64,000 bases of DNA, from positions 682,001 through 746,000 of the forward strand of contig JBANDB010000017.1 in assembly GCA_037576215.1 (NCBI GenBank), read 5' to 3'. The number at the start of each line of letters is the position of its first letter. The stretch's first letter is position 1. Of the stretch, positions 1 to 12,200 are shown in pieces. The DNA is from Armillaria gallica. Lineage: Eukaryota; Basidiomycota; Agaricomycetes; Agaricales; Physalacriaceae. The notes beneath the pieces are model-generated. The model ran no database searches. It was not told the DNA's origin and saw only the letters and a program-made list of their open reading frames with translations. The translations under genes and the position numbers were made by a program.

Positions 1-48
1 ATACCTGTGGAAGATAGATCAACGACACTGTTTTGTGGCGCAGCTCCT

Positions 49-1114
<1,066 letters not shown>

Positions 1115-1430
1115 TCATCTTGGTAATATCCCAAAGTCCTGCACGTCCCTGCCGTGATCTGGCCAATCTGTACATAGGTGAGCGGATCATATCAAAGGTG
1201 TGAATTAGTGCATACTATGAAGGAGAAGTACAAGTGCTGTCGCGTCACAGAAGTAGGTGCCGAGGCTTCTTGAGCCTTAAGAATGGAGGAAGTCGAGCGA
1301 ATAAACGCAGAAGTCTGGCAAATTACAGGACCTGTCGTATTAATTCATCCGTAACAGGCCGGGTAAGCAACTTTCGAGGTACTCTAGACAATGCTGGTGT
1401 GAATTTACAATACAGAGATGGAGAAATAAA

Positions 1431-1580
1431 TGAACGTACATCTTCACTGCTCTTATCCAGTCTTCTCTTCGCCAACCATCCCTCCCGTCTATTGATCCAT
1501 GCTTCACACCGCTGGTCGTTCTCCGCCCATCTCATGCTAAGGCAGAACTCGAAGACGTCTTGCTTATGCGCGGACCGTGA
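1431..1580 (-). other. Possible lone exon, unidentified
   Basis: A minus-strand open stretch reads KQDVFEFCLSMRWAENDQ and then WINRREGWLAKRRLDKSSED, with coding-like composition, and ends at a good donor (GTACGT). No companion exon could be assigned in either direction and I do not recognise the protein. It may be an exon remnant. The rest of 1,100-2,050 shows nothing I can support. Confidence -1.
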
Positions 1581-2049
1581 AGATTCGCCGTGTCGCTACC
1601 AAGTTTTCATCTGGGAACAAATGCTTCAGCTTGGCTTGTGGTATCGATACAACGCCGCACACTGACAGTTCATGGAGGCTCCATCAATCGGAGATAGGGA
1701 GGAATATCATCTAGAGTTGGATGTACGAGACGAAGATGGGCTTGGCTGACAGAGGAGGAGGAGGATTTTAGTCGCAAAGTCAGCATCAACTGAAGGTCTC
1801 AGAAAGGAAAATTAGCACAGCCACGTGAATAGGCCCGTCCGAATATTACCTCTTTGCTCTGGACTTGTCGGAGCTCCCTCTTTGTCAAGCACACTGCGCC
1901 CCCAGTGCGGCATCTACACTGGATCACGAAGGCGTTGATCTTGGAGAGTCGATCGATGACAATGGAGGAACCAACGAACTACTATTCCGTGCGGACACCA
2001 CTACGCTCAAGGATCTTGTCTCACAACAGTGCTATTCGCCAAGTTTAAG

Positions 2050-2425
2050 CCCAAATGGAGGCAGAAAAGGACAGCGAGTTTCAATTACATGATTGGCTGG
2101 CAATAGGAAGATGTTGGAGGTGATAGGGCCGGTGAGGGTGAGCATATTTTCAGTCCGTGTGGGCATTTTCACTCATCCTGTCGCAGTTTCGTACCTATAA
2201 AACGAGGACAAGAATTTGTACAGGCCAGCTAAGGAGAATCAAACCAATACTGCGCCTGTTGGCTGCCGTCACCGTGGGACGGTTTTTACACCAAATCCTT
2301 CCAAGTGACCTGGACTCCGAGCTCGTTACCGTCGCTTCAATCGGCTTCTACGTTGAATGTAGCGAGCCCTGCAAAGACCATGATTCCATCGCCACCTGGG
2401 TAAGTCTTATGAACCCATGTATGGT
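2050..2425 (-). repeat. Repeat R4, copy 1 (degraded coding fragment)
   Basis: This stretch is related to 4,800-5,345 and 25,740-26,260. On the minus strand the copies share a short protein signature: copy 1 has ELGVQVTWKDLV where copy 2 has ELRVTVAWKDLVGK. Copy 1 carries stops and frame breaks in that reading. The plus strand also contains intron-like signals (GGGTAAGT near 2,399), so the original coding strand is not certain. The protein is not recognised. The stretch 2,425-3,480 after it contains no gene I can support. Confidence -1.
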
Positions 2426-3489
2426 TTCAGCAACACTTACTGGTCTCTTAGGCTGACAGCTCCAATATTGGCCCAAATGCATCAGACACGGAATAGGACC
2501 ATCTGTATTCTAGGCAATGGGGCCCTCGCTCGTGCTCAATACCTGCCCTTCAGAGCAACGCACAACGACGCGATTGGAATTTCCATATACAAGGGACAGT
2601 ACGGTACCAGTTCCATTGTCACCAACGATACCGAAGTTCACCATGTCAGCCAGCCCTCCCTCTGCACCTGTCGCTCGAACATCCATTCTCGTCCTTCCCC
2701 TTTCTCAGCCATCCGTTGTCTGTACTATTGATAAGTATCTCAATCCACAAACCGCCATAATGTCGTGCCAAATTTGCATGAAGACAACGCTACGCATTCA
2801 GGCAAGCGAGATACAAGGATGGCGTCGGGTCTGGGCAGTAGGATGATTCAAACGATCTGGACGTGTTTGGATATGGAACAGTTCCGTTGTTCGTATTGAA
2901 GGTGAGCTTATCGACGGTTACCTTACTTCTCTGTAGTTAACACACTTTTCCATAGATCATCCTCCCACCAACGTTTGGCCCTCCCGTCCTCTTATACCTT
3001 CTCCGGACTATTTCTCCCGCCACGTCTTCCTTTCCTACAACGACGCCTGCCTCCAGCCTCGGGTTCAATCAATGAGACTAATATCCGATGATGTATCGCA
3101 TTCTTCTGCACTTGTTGGCCTGTTGTGGGCATAGAATGACGAGTTTTGGTATCGACTTTCCAGGCGAGTTGCGCTTTTCTTCGTAAGACCTGCCGCTAAT
3201 GTGACCCCTTCCTAAAGTTCATCTCCCGTGTGCCGTTTCCTTTCTATGGATATTTCCAGGACGCTTCTCCCCCCCAATGTCATGGTCCGCCTCCCGCTGC
3301 GGACCTCGAAATGGCAGGTCAAGATTTAATGGGATGGTGACACTGGTATACCGTGAAGTTGCAGACCGGGTTGTGATAGGGGCAGACTGATCATCGTACT
3401 CCTTGATCACGCTGCACCTAATCTACTCCCATGCACCACACCGATACCAAACCGTTGCAACTCCTCTACCTATGACGGCACTCTATCCT

Positions 3490-3790
3490 CGCCCGTGTCA
3501 CGTCTATCGACTGAGGCTAGAGTAAAATACATGCATCGAACCAATTATCGAGATGCGTGCGGGGAGCGAAGGATCTGCGGAAAGGTGGGCGTTCGAAGAG
3601 GGCGCGAGCTGCTGAGGAGGAGTGACGTGGAGGGAGATCTCGGCTTTGCGGATGGCGACGTGGATGGCCTCGATTCATCAATCACTTGTTTGGTATGTCA
3701 TTGTATAATGTTTATTGACTGAGGCTAACAGTGATATATAGGCAGTGGACCGAGTGTTATTACGACGCGTGCGGGAGGCAATTATTAGTA
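3490..3790. repeat. Repeat R1, copy 1 (two ~220-bp monomers, second truncated)
   Basis: R1 begins with TCTATCGACTGAGGCTAGAG and runs through a conserved GCGGGGAGCGAAGGATCTGC box to a GATTCATCAATCACTTG box. A second monomer then restarts with TTATTGACTGAGGCTAACAG about 220 bp after the first. Full copies are at 8,145-8,470, 24,345-24,650 and 59,365-59,690. On the minus strand the four copies share an open frame starting MIDESRPS, best preserved in the 8.2 and 59.4 kb copies. No known element family was recognised and no terminal inverted repeats are obvious. Confidence -1.
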
Positions 3791-3949
3791 TTCGGCACCG
3801 AGCCGCGGACATATCCACCAGTCCAAATCTTACATTTCCATCACCTTCGCGGTTGTCAGGCATCGAGTGGGTCTTGAGGATGAGAAAGACACAAGAAAGA
3901 CGAGTACACGCGGGGATGCATCTTATCGGGATGGTCGTATGCCAAAGCG

Positions 3950-4800
3950 GCGAACACTTATCCATACCACGTCTTTACCTTTAATTACGCACACGGACCA
4001 CAATGAGATTACCTGTAACTAGCTTGCAGGAAATCTAGCGCTGCGCGACATGTGACGTGACAGACCATGGTCGTGTTACAGTCACTTTGCAGAGTCGGAT
4101 TCTGCAAACCCTGCAAACACCCACCACGCGCCGTCGGTTCTGCAAGCTACAACTACGCGCCATTCCTCCAAATTCTGCGCTGCCCACACATAACACCACG
4201 CGCAAGTCATCGTGGAGGAGAGACTGACCAGAGTAGAAGCTGATGTCGGCAATTAGTGCTTTAGCAGAGATAGTCATTTCATGACGGGAGGAAGACTCGA
4301 CTGCGACAGTAGCGTAGTGGCAAGGAACTTGAGCTCGTCATTGACGTCAGTGTGATGGTCATGCTGGTGGTACAAGGTCAGGGTTTTCTTGTGATTGTTA
4401 GCTCCCACGTTGCTCACGTTTCTTCGACTCTTACCATCATCACCCTTGACGCCGGCACCACTTTCTCTGGCAAGCTCTGGCGCCCGTATTACCGACTTAA
4501 GCTTTCTGTTGAGGACACGCTCAATCGTCTCAGAACTGCCTTGGACTTAGTGACGAAGCACAGTGATGCCTTAACTCGATCTAGGGGAGAAACCGACTCT
4601 GAGAGAAGAAAAGGTATGTTGTCTTTACCATCTGGTAATGATAGCCAGAATAAATATTTCTCATAGGGTCCCCTTCGCCACGAAGACGTCTACGAAGTTG
4701 CGATACGATGAACTCTTGGACAAGAAACGCGCAGATGCAATATACGAACAAGACTATAACGAATGGCGCGACTTCAAGGCCTTTCTTGTTTGATGCAGTC
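3950..4800 (+). repeat. Repeat R2, copy 1 (contains two-exon coding remnant)
   Basis: This block recurs at 24,850-25,740, in part at 54,340-54,545, and in shortened form at 16,290-16,560, 27,080-27,500 and 35,930-36,280. On the plus strand an open exon ends SRGETDSERRK at a GTATGT donor (about 4,615). A 50-nt intron-like gap ends CATAG at 4,667. The next stretch reads YDELLDKKRADAIYEQDYNE and WRDFKAFLV. Frame phases of the two exons do not match perfectly, and the 25 kb copy has a 1-nt difference in the first exon. It looks like a decayed gene carried inside a repeat. The protein is not recognised. Confidence -1.
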
Positions 4801-5345
4801 ACGGTCCCCATGGGAGGCAAAGTCCAAAATGGAGGTCGCAAGGGGCAACGAGTTCCTACTACACGATGAGCCGGTGAGCATATGTTCAGTCCGGGTGGGT
4901 GTCTCGCTCATTCTCAGGTAGCTTCGTATCCACGAGGGTAAGAATCTGTATGGACAATCTAACGAACACCGATACCCTCGTATCCACGGCATCGACATGG
5001 TCATCGTTGGGCGTTTTCCCCACCAAATCCTTCCAAGCGACTGTAACTCTAAGCTCGGCACCACTTCTAGCTGATTCTTCGAAGACCACGACTCCGTCGC
5101 CACGGGGACCCGTTTATCGTTTCAACTATGCTTACTGATGTCAAGTCTAACGGCTCCATTCTTGTACCAACTCCATCAACACGGAAGAGGACCCTCCTGG
5201 TATTCTTTGTCTTTGCGCCTCTCTTCCTGCAATCTCTGACGAATCGTCCTAGAGGCATCATCCCGACGCTAACATCAACACAAATGTACAGAGAACCTGT
5301 GGAAGGCCGAGGGACGGTCAACTATCTACTTCGGTTATAAGGCGA
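4800..5345 (-). repeat. Repeat R4, copy 2
   Basis: This is the cleanest R4 copy. Between 4,886 and 5,089 the minus strand encodes ELRVTVAWKDLVGK followed by a valine-rich stretch (VSVFVRLSIQILTLVDTKL) without stops. It directly follows R2, as copy 3 does at 25,740-26,260, so R2 and R4 travel together. The function is unknown. Confidence -1.
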
Positions 5346-5830
5346 TGGAGCTGCGTCTTTAGCCCATTGTCCTCGCTGCCTATGCGAGTCTCATCCCAGA
5401 CCTAGGCGTCAAGTAACAGTTACTTGAGGGACTTTGGGAGATTTTCGATTCTATGATGGAATGGCGGTAGTGTCGTATACTATCGTGATTTGGTACTTGC
5501 GTCTGTCATTGACCTCTTCTCCGGTTGCTGGGATGACGAGTAAATTGGTCCGTACAGTTGTGTTAAATAGATCCATGAATATATTTCCATTTGTAGCAAG
5601 TGATGGGAGGTGTCAGGACCTCGAAAGCGGGCTTGAAGAAGGCTGTTCTGTGAGAAATGGACCGCCCTCGCGCTTTGGGGCTTGCCTAGGACAACTATTC
5701 GTGATACTGGAACCCCACCGTCACACCGTGGTCTCTGGGCGTGTCTGAGTCCACGCGTGCTGGAAGCTCGATAAAATCTGCTAGGAAGGACGACTCTCAC
5801 CCGACTCTACAGATCGATCAGCATCAACAG
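5345..5830. other. Tail of the R1-R2-R4 block, then no recognisable gene
   Basis: The first 90 bases still match 26,260-26,340. The remainder shows only short open frames with no exon signals or family resemblance that I can support. Confidence -1.
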
Positions 5831-5834
5831 CAGG

Positions 5835-6125
5835 GTCTCGTAGGATAACCATCGACATACATGGAGCCATCGAGTAAGAACTCAGCTTTGGGATGGTAAT
5901 CGATGGAATGGGGTGCGACGGTAGAGACATTGGCGTTCACGCTGTATCGGCAAAATAACACATCGTCCAACACAGAAAATGAGGAATTGAATAGCATATC
6001 TGCGCCAGCGCATCACAGGTATATCCTATTATTCCTGGTTGTGTTCTGGGGCAGTAGCAATTGTAGTATTTTCGCCTTCGTAAGATTATTTTTCTGCTTC
6101 GACTAGCTGGTCATAGTAGCCATAG
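5835..6125 (-). repeat. Repeat R3, truncated copy
   Basis: It matches the 3' part of R3: the GATAACCATCGACA box, the GGGATGGTAATCGATGGAATG box and a final match to the exon end that encodes [10 protein letters not shown] (CTTCGACTAGCTGGTCATAG on the plus strand near 6,100). Most of the upstream exon is missing. Minus-strand orientation is inferred from the better copies. Confidence -1.
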
Positions 6126-6139
6126 GTGGGTTTCCTCCA

Positions 6140-7480
6140 ATGATGTCGAAAGTGTCTGAGTTTGTTTCAACTGAGAATGTACGTGGGATATGCTTCAGTC
6201 AGTAAGCAAGCGTCTGGCGCGAGGAATGAATCTGGCATTGATAGCTCCGAGGCAACAATTACTAAACGAGGAGAGACAAAAACACTGCAGGACAAGAATT
6301 GATGAGAAATCATCGAATCAAGGCAATATGGAACAAAGACTCACGAATTAACAAGTCGCTGCGACAGCAGCTACTCCTTTGCCGCACTTTGAAACGCCAC
6401 ACCTCAAGCTCGCTCACCAGCCACTCGACCCCTTGAGCGCACCAGACTTCATTCTCCTCTTGAAAGGTTGTCTTTGCAGGTTCTATAGCCATTGTCGTGG
6501 TCATAGCAAAATCAGCATGCCATCAACGGATTCCTTCGCAGGAGGATATGGCCGTAAACTCCTGGTGCTTGTTGGTGTCGATGAAGCGGGTAGCATCCAG
6601 AGTAGCGTCGTTGTCTTGCTCCTGAAAAGATGTATGTTAAGCTTCCGTGGTACATGCATTCTGAGGGTAAAATACCGTGCCCAAAGGTTTTCAGCTAGCG
6701 GTTCATCGCTTTCTCGAGCTTGATGTCCTCAGAAATACAGCTCCGGGTAGTAAAAGCCGCTAGGCCCCTTTGCGATATAGGATGGCGGACGGGGAGGTGC
6801 ATGCTGAGAAAAAGCGAAAGGTCGCGTTCGGGATGGTGGTTGCAATTGAGATCGGATTTGAAATGTCGCATAGACGCGTCGGCCCGACCACCCGATTGTG
6901 GGCTCTTTTGCTTCCTACCACCATCATGGACGCGACTACTCCATTTTTCTGGGAATGTTCTCATCCGTTTACCCTTTTACTTTGATAACGAACCAATATC
7001 TCTGCATATGACCCGCATCTACCACCCATATTTGTACGCCTCAAGTAGTGGATGAAAGAGCGCGAAAATATTGGTTGGCTTTTCGGCATCAGGTGCGTTC
7101 TTTCGTAGAGCAACATGTCGGGGAAGCTGACCATTTTCTTCTGCAGAGGTCTCTTTAGTTTTCACTAGCAAGACGACTTCTATGTGCTCGACGCTGCCTA
7201 CCCACCATCTATGAGCTTCTCTTCGCTTAACTTGAGGACATCATGCTTGGGCAACGATTTTGTGGGAGGGCCCAAGAAAGCGAAGGAAACCACGAGCTGA
7301 CGGCTGTCTTCTTCCCTGACGACGTAGCCTTCATCGGTGGTGGTCCGTGCGCTGACTGTCTGCTTGAAACATTGAAACGGAGCGTCGCAGCCAATAATGG
7401 TGGTAGGAAATGAAAGGTGCTGGGAATGGAAGGTGCTGGGGATACAAGGAGACAGGAGAACTTCCCTTATGCTTAGCCTT
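6140..7480. repeat. Block shared by segments A and D (unidentified ORFs)
   Basis: This stretch is colinear with 57,265-58,565. Both copies keep short open frames: a minus-strand stretch containing FQEENEVWCAQGVEWLV (6,310-6,504 and 57,423-57,608), and a plus-strand frame containing EKKRKVAF and TTRLWALLLPTTI (6,770-6,985). The D copy is longer in places by small insertions. Neither frame resembles a family I know. Conservation between copies reflects recent duplication and does not by itself prove coding. Confidence -1.
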
Positions 7481-7800
7481 AGACTACAAATCCCTTAATC
7501 TATGCTAGGCTTCCGAGACCATTTCGAGCGTTGAAAATGTCCGCTTTCCTTGTGTTCCGCATCTCCAACTGGTGACCTAAACCTAGCTTAGGCTAGCGTA
7601 GTGTAGCATAGCCTTAAAACCTACCGATGAACATTGTACTTCAGAGCGAGCGTTAACGTTAAGATCAAGCTTGAGACGAGATTCGCATAGCGTAGCATAA
7701 ATCCAGTCTAGCATAACACGAGACCTAGACTTTGTAGAACTAACATAGCGTAGAACTACCGTACTCATAGGACTAGCTAAGATTAGCGTAACACATACCT
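7480..7800. repeat. TAGC/TAGCATAG-rich tract, copy A
   Basis: Short motifs of the type TAGC, TAGCGTAG and TAGCATA recur irregularly (for example near 7,590, 7,690, 7,710 and 7,750). The same tract is at 58,600-58,920. It lies just downstream of the Ala/Lys-rich minus-strand exon, where an intron or 3' flank would be. The function is unknown. Confidence -1.
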
Positions 7801-8122
7801 TCCCGCGTTTGCTACGGCGAGGTCCTTCCGTCCTATCATTGATACCATCATTGTCACCACTCTTGCTAGGCGATGCGTTTGCAGCCATTGTGGCTTTCCG
7901 TGTTGCCGCTGCTTTCTGTGCATTAGTCAATACCAGTGGCGCATCATCCTTGGGTTCCACAGGCCGCAACTCCTCTTCAGGTTCCTCCTCATCGACAGAC
8001 CCTCGCACCACCTTCCCCTCTGTGGCATTTGTAGCCTTCGCAGCTTCTTCAGCTTAATTCACGGCGGCGGCGGCGTCCTCCTTCTCTTTCGCAGCCTTTG
8101 CAGCTTCTCCAGCTCGCTTCAT
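7798..8122 (-). pseudogene. Ala/Lys/Glu-rich protein exon, copy A (nonsense mutation)
   Basis: This is the copy of 59,002-59,367. Reading from the ATG at 8122 (MKRAGEAAK) there is an in-frame TAA at 8056-8054 where copy D has CAA (Gln). The upstream ATG used in D is ACG here. After the stop the frame stays open through EEELRPVEPKDDAP and NAQKAAATRKATMAA to RRSKRGK, followed by a GTATGT donor. Low-complexity, basic composition suggests a linker or nucleic-acid-binding tail. No domain was recognised. Confidence -1.
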
Positions 8123-8144
8123 GTGCTTAGCATTGCAAATGCGG

Positions 8145-8470
8145 TTCCCGTGTCGCGTCTATTGACTGAGGCTAGAGTGAAATGCATGCACCGAACCAAT
8201 TGTTGAGATGTGTAAGGGGAACGAAGGATCTGCAGAAAGGTGAGCATGCGAAGAGACGTCGACGGACGCGAGCTGCGGGGGAGGAGTGACGCGGAGGAAG
8301 ATCTTGACTTTACGGATGGCGACATGGATGGCCTCGATTCATCAATCACTTGTTTGGTATGTCATAGCATAACGTCTATTGATTGAGGCTAACAGTGATA
8401 TACAGGCAGCGGACCGAGTGTTGAGACGACGCGTGCGGGGAGCAAAGGATCTGCGGGAAGTGCGCGCGCG
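8145..8470. repeat. Repeat R1, copy 2 (two monomers)
   Basis: The first monomer starts near 8,159 and the second near 8,381, a spacing of about 222 bp. Both contain GCGGGGAGCAAAGGATCTGC-like boxes. Translated on the minus strand the monomers are also related (QILRSPYTSQQLVRCMHFTL against QILCSPHASSQHSVRCLYIT), so they arose by tandem duplication. This copy abuts the Ala/Lys-rich exon on one side and the DUF6535 upstream module on the other. Confidence -1.
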
Positions 8471-8559
8471 AGCAGGGATGCGGACGGGCATGAGCCATTA
8501 TTAGCCTGGATGGTGCTTGGGGAGGAGTGACGCGGAGGGTCCTGCGACTGTAAGGGAGG

Positions 8560-9235
8560 CCATATGAAGACCTGGAAACGCAAACACCGAGTCGAGGCGA
8601 ACGGGACCGTGGTGATAGGTGGTGATGAGAGACCAAATTCATGGTAGGCTATGTAGCAGCGTGAAGCCCTTGAATGAGAATTCTTCAGAACAGTGGTTCG
8701 GTAAGAGCGTATTCATGAGGCATGGCTATATCGAGCTTCGCAGATGCTAGTTGCGGGCGCAGCGAGTAGAGTTGGTTGTCGTGGTGGAGTGGAGGAAGAG
8801 GACTGGTGGTGGTACCAGCGAAGGTCCCAATGGTGTCGTGGTGAGCAGCTCTTCGGGTGCGTCCACGGAAACAAATTGCTCAGAGAGGAATTCAACGCCC
8901 GACTTTTTCAAATTCAGGAGGCTACTAGTGGTGCACTCCTGCTGACAACTATTATCAGCGATTCCAGCATGCAGATTCAGGACCACGACAAGAAGAACAA
9001 TGCCAGGAACAAAGATTTCCGGCGAGGTCTGCTTGCCAGCAATGAAAACTGCCTGCGAGGACAACCTCGGCAAGAGCATAAGGCTCTCAGGCGGCACTAG
9101 TCAGACAGGTAGATTGGTCCCTGACCACCTGGAAAGGTAATACTTAATTACGTTTCTGCGGTGGGCCAATAGCAGTATGACAACAGCTTTGTTCTGCGAC
9201 TTGCATCACACTCATTTTCTTGCATACAGCTCACG
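8560..9235. promoter_or_regulatory. DUF6535 upstream module, copy A
   Basis: The same roughly 650-950 bp module precedes all four DUF6535 genes (also 28,480-29,109, 43,700-44,423 and 59,772-60,728), with an orphan copy near 49,190-50,100. It contains a GT-rich stretch (GGTGGTCGTGGTGGAGTGGA), a box CAGAGAGGAATTC and the sequence leading to the start codon (TTGCATACAGCTCACGATG). On the minus strand there is an open frame (8,747-9,097) containing LVPPESLMLLPRLSSQ and a hydrophobic stretch VPGIVLLVVVLNLHAGIA. A related reading is present in B, and in altered form in D and the orphan copy, so a divergent gene remnant is possible. Confidence -1.
9166..9170 (+). promoter_or_regulatory. CCAAT box, gene A
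   Basis: GGGCCAATAG lies about 66 bases before the start codon. The identical context GCGGTGGGCCAATAG is kept at the same place in B and D, although surrounding sequence has drifted. Binding of a CCAAT factor (HAP/NF-Y) is inferred from the motif only. Confidence -1.
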
Positions 9236-12200
9236 ATGTCTACTGCTCAGGAACTCAATGAAGCGTCGTCCAGCGAGTCGAAGGGAGTCGATCCCTCGGA
9301 GCACCTGAATATCTGGGACGGTGGAGGAAATGCAGATGAAACCGACAAGGACAAGGACAAGGAAGATGCGGAGCCAATCAATGAGGAGAATGCAGTCAAG
9401 CCTCCGAATCCCGCAGCATCCTCCAATGAAGTGTCATCCAGCAAATCGAAAGGAAAGGCGGCTGATCCCTCCGAGCACTCGAACAGCTCTGACGGTGGAG
9501 GAAATGTAGATGAAGACGACAGGGACGAGAATGAGGAAGACGCGGAGCTAGTCGACGAGGAGATGATGCACAATGCGGTCAAGCCTGTGAATCCCGCGAC
9601 GTCCTCCAAGGCGAAGAAGGTTTTCGGGATGCACAAAGCGCAGCCTACACCGAGGAAAGGTACCATATCATCTTTACATTCACAGCTGATATCTGATGGA
9701 ATCTGTTAGGCAATGACCCATCCAACTACGAAGACAGATTCCCAGAAGATCCTATCTACGCAGAGACACTGCCAAATGCCAGAGTTTGGAGGACGCACCA
9801 GGCAGAGAGTGAAATCCACGATGCGAACATGGTTGAAGAAATTCGGGATAATGTCGACGTTCTTCTGGTTTTTGTGAGCGATCTGCCTATCGTCTCTGCT
9901 GTTTCTAATGGTATCAACATAGGCTGGTCTTTTCTCCGCGGTTGTTACGACTTTTGTTGTCCAGACGTCCCAGAGCCTGCAAGCTGATTATGTTCAAGTC
10001 TCAGCGTCTCTCCTTTTCGAATTGGTGCTCGTTCAACGTGCGATCGCCAATGGTTCTCCCGTTAACACGATCCCAGTCTCTTCGCTCAACCCTCAAACCG
10101 CATTTGTACCCGCAGCTACAGATGTCTGGGTGAACGGATTGTGGTTCACCAGCCTATTCCTCAGCCTGACAACTGCATTGGTGGCTGTTCTCGTGAAGCA
10201 ATGGCTCCATCACTATGTTGTCCTCCCCTCTGGAACTCCGCGCGACCGGTGCTTCATTCGACAGTACCGGTATTTGGGGTTCCAAAAGTGGCGGGTCGAG
10301 GTCATCGTTGGTGTGCTACCCGTTCTCATGCATCTGGCTTTAGCTCTATTCTTCATTGGGTTGTCGCTATTCCTTCATCCCCTTCGAGCTGCCCTATCAT
10401 GGGTTGTTTGGACAGGAACCATACTGTTGATTGTGGCATATGTGATTGTGACCATCCTTCCTATGTGTTTCCTGCAATGCCCGTACCGCACTCCACTCTG
10501 TGATCTCGCATACCCTCCCTACATTTTTGTCATATCCTTCTTTCAGAAACAGTACCATCGACTCTGTCAGCTCTGGCAACAATTCCCATACCGCACCCCA
10601 CTCTGTGATCTCACATACTCTCCCTACATCTATGTCACATCCTTGGTTCAGAAGCACTATCATCGGCTCCTTCAGCTCCTGCAGTTAATAGCGAGCAGAG
10701 TCACCAGAACCGACGATTCTGGGAACAATCCTGAACGTGTTCCTGGACACAATCACATCACAGCTAAGCCAAATTCCTTGAAGCAGCTCGAGCTTGATGC
10801 AGTGGAGAAGTTGTCGCTTCGATTATCAGTCGAAGCATTGCATTGGCTGTTATCTGCCTCGTCAAACCCTGCAGTTCAGAGTATCGTCATGGAATCCATA
10901 GGTGGGCTACCTATGGAAGCGCGGGTAGAAGTGGAAGATGTTTTTCATGATAGTCCATCCATTGTTGATGTTCAACGGAATCTACTGTCATCGCTGACTG
11001 AATTGCGTGCCGTTGATTGGTGGTATCAGCCTGTACCGGGCATATCATTGGGAATGGAGCGCAAGTTTGAACGTCTTCTTCGCTCTAGCATGTTCAGTTC
11101 CTGGGCGAAGCGCCCCTGGGCCGGTATCGACATTCCAGACCAACTGGACCGAAATGAGTTTGGTGCTACTCTCGTAACTCAGATTCCGAAGTTGTGTTGG
11201 TCCAATAAGTTCTTGGAACGGTTGCACAAGCCTAATGTGTTTCTCCACGATCTTCTATCCCTCGAGACGCCAGCAAAGTTTCCTCCCATCGTTTGGAAAA
11301 ACCTCATCCAGTCAGCTACCGACTCCTGGGACCCCGACCTCTTTAACATTGATGACCAATTCCCAATGCTCCTTTGTTCAGCTGTGACTGGGAGTAGTAT
11401 TGTTCGCACAGACATCCCAAAGCAGCAGCTCTTTGCTTCACCGCTTGTTGTAGACTTTCAACAAGCGGTTGAGTACTTTCCCGAGATGGCGCTCGAGTAT
11501 ATGATGTGTTGGTTGTTGCAGTTCGATCTGCTTCCTGGTGAGCGCCTCAAGTGTCGGGTGTTGGCAGCTTCTATCCACCTCATGATCCATAGGCTTTCAC
11601 GATTAGTGTCAGGCACAGACACGTCTGAGACCCCTGAAGTCGACTTGCTGTTTGGGATGTTCAATCTGATTCAAGTATGGATTTCCAGTGGGAAGAATCC
11701 CGACTCCGTTTGGAAGATACTCGAAGTGGTTATAATCAATACACCCATTTTCAGACAAAATGCACCCGATTCGAAGTATAATGCGTGCTCCTATTTGGTC
11801 CTGACACGCTACAGGAAATTCGTGCAGGAGCATAATCTCGCTTCACATATACATGCTCCTTCATCTGCCCTTCCGTTGCTCGTCACTTTCATGACCACGC
11901 AATGGTCCACACTCCACACCTCTACCAGGACTAGAGATGTGTTGAGCTTCCTGACAATATGTCTACAAGAGCGCTTTTGGCTTGCATATGACGTGTTTCA
12001 TCAACAACGGTGTCTGAAGTTCCTCGCGATGCAACCGGTCTCTTCATGGTCCGCATCGCTCTTCAGGGCTTATGTCATTGGCGTCACGGTTGCACTACAC
12101 CCATCTCACGATGATCCTGAGGAGAATCAGACGATCGCGCAAGCGATTGACTGTCTTCACGAGCCTGAAAATCTCTTTCTTGTCTGTTCTACCCTAGCAA

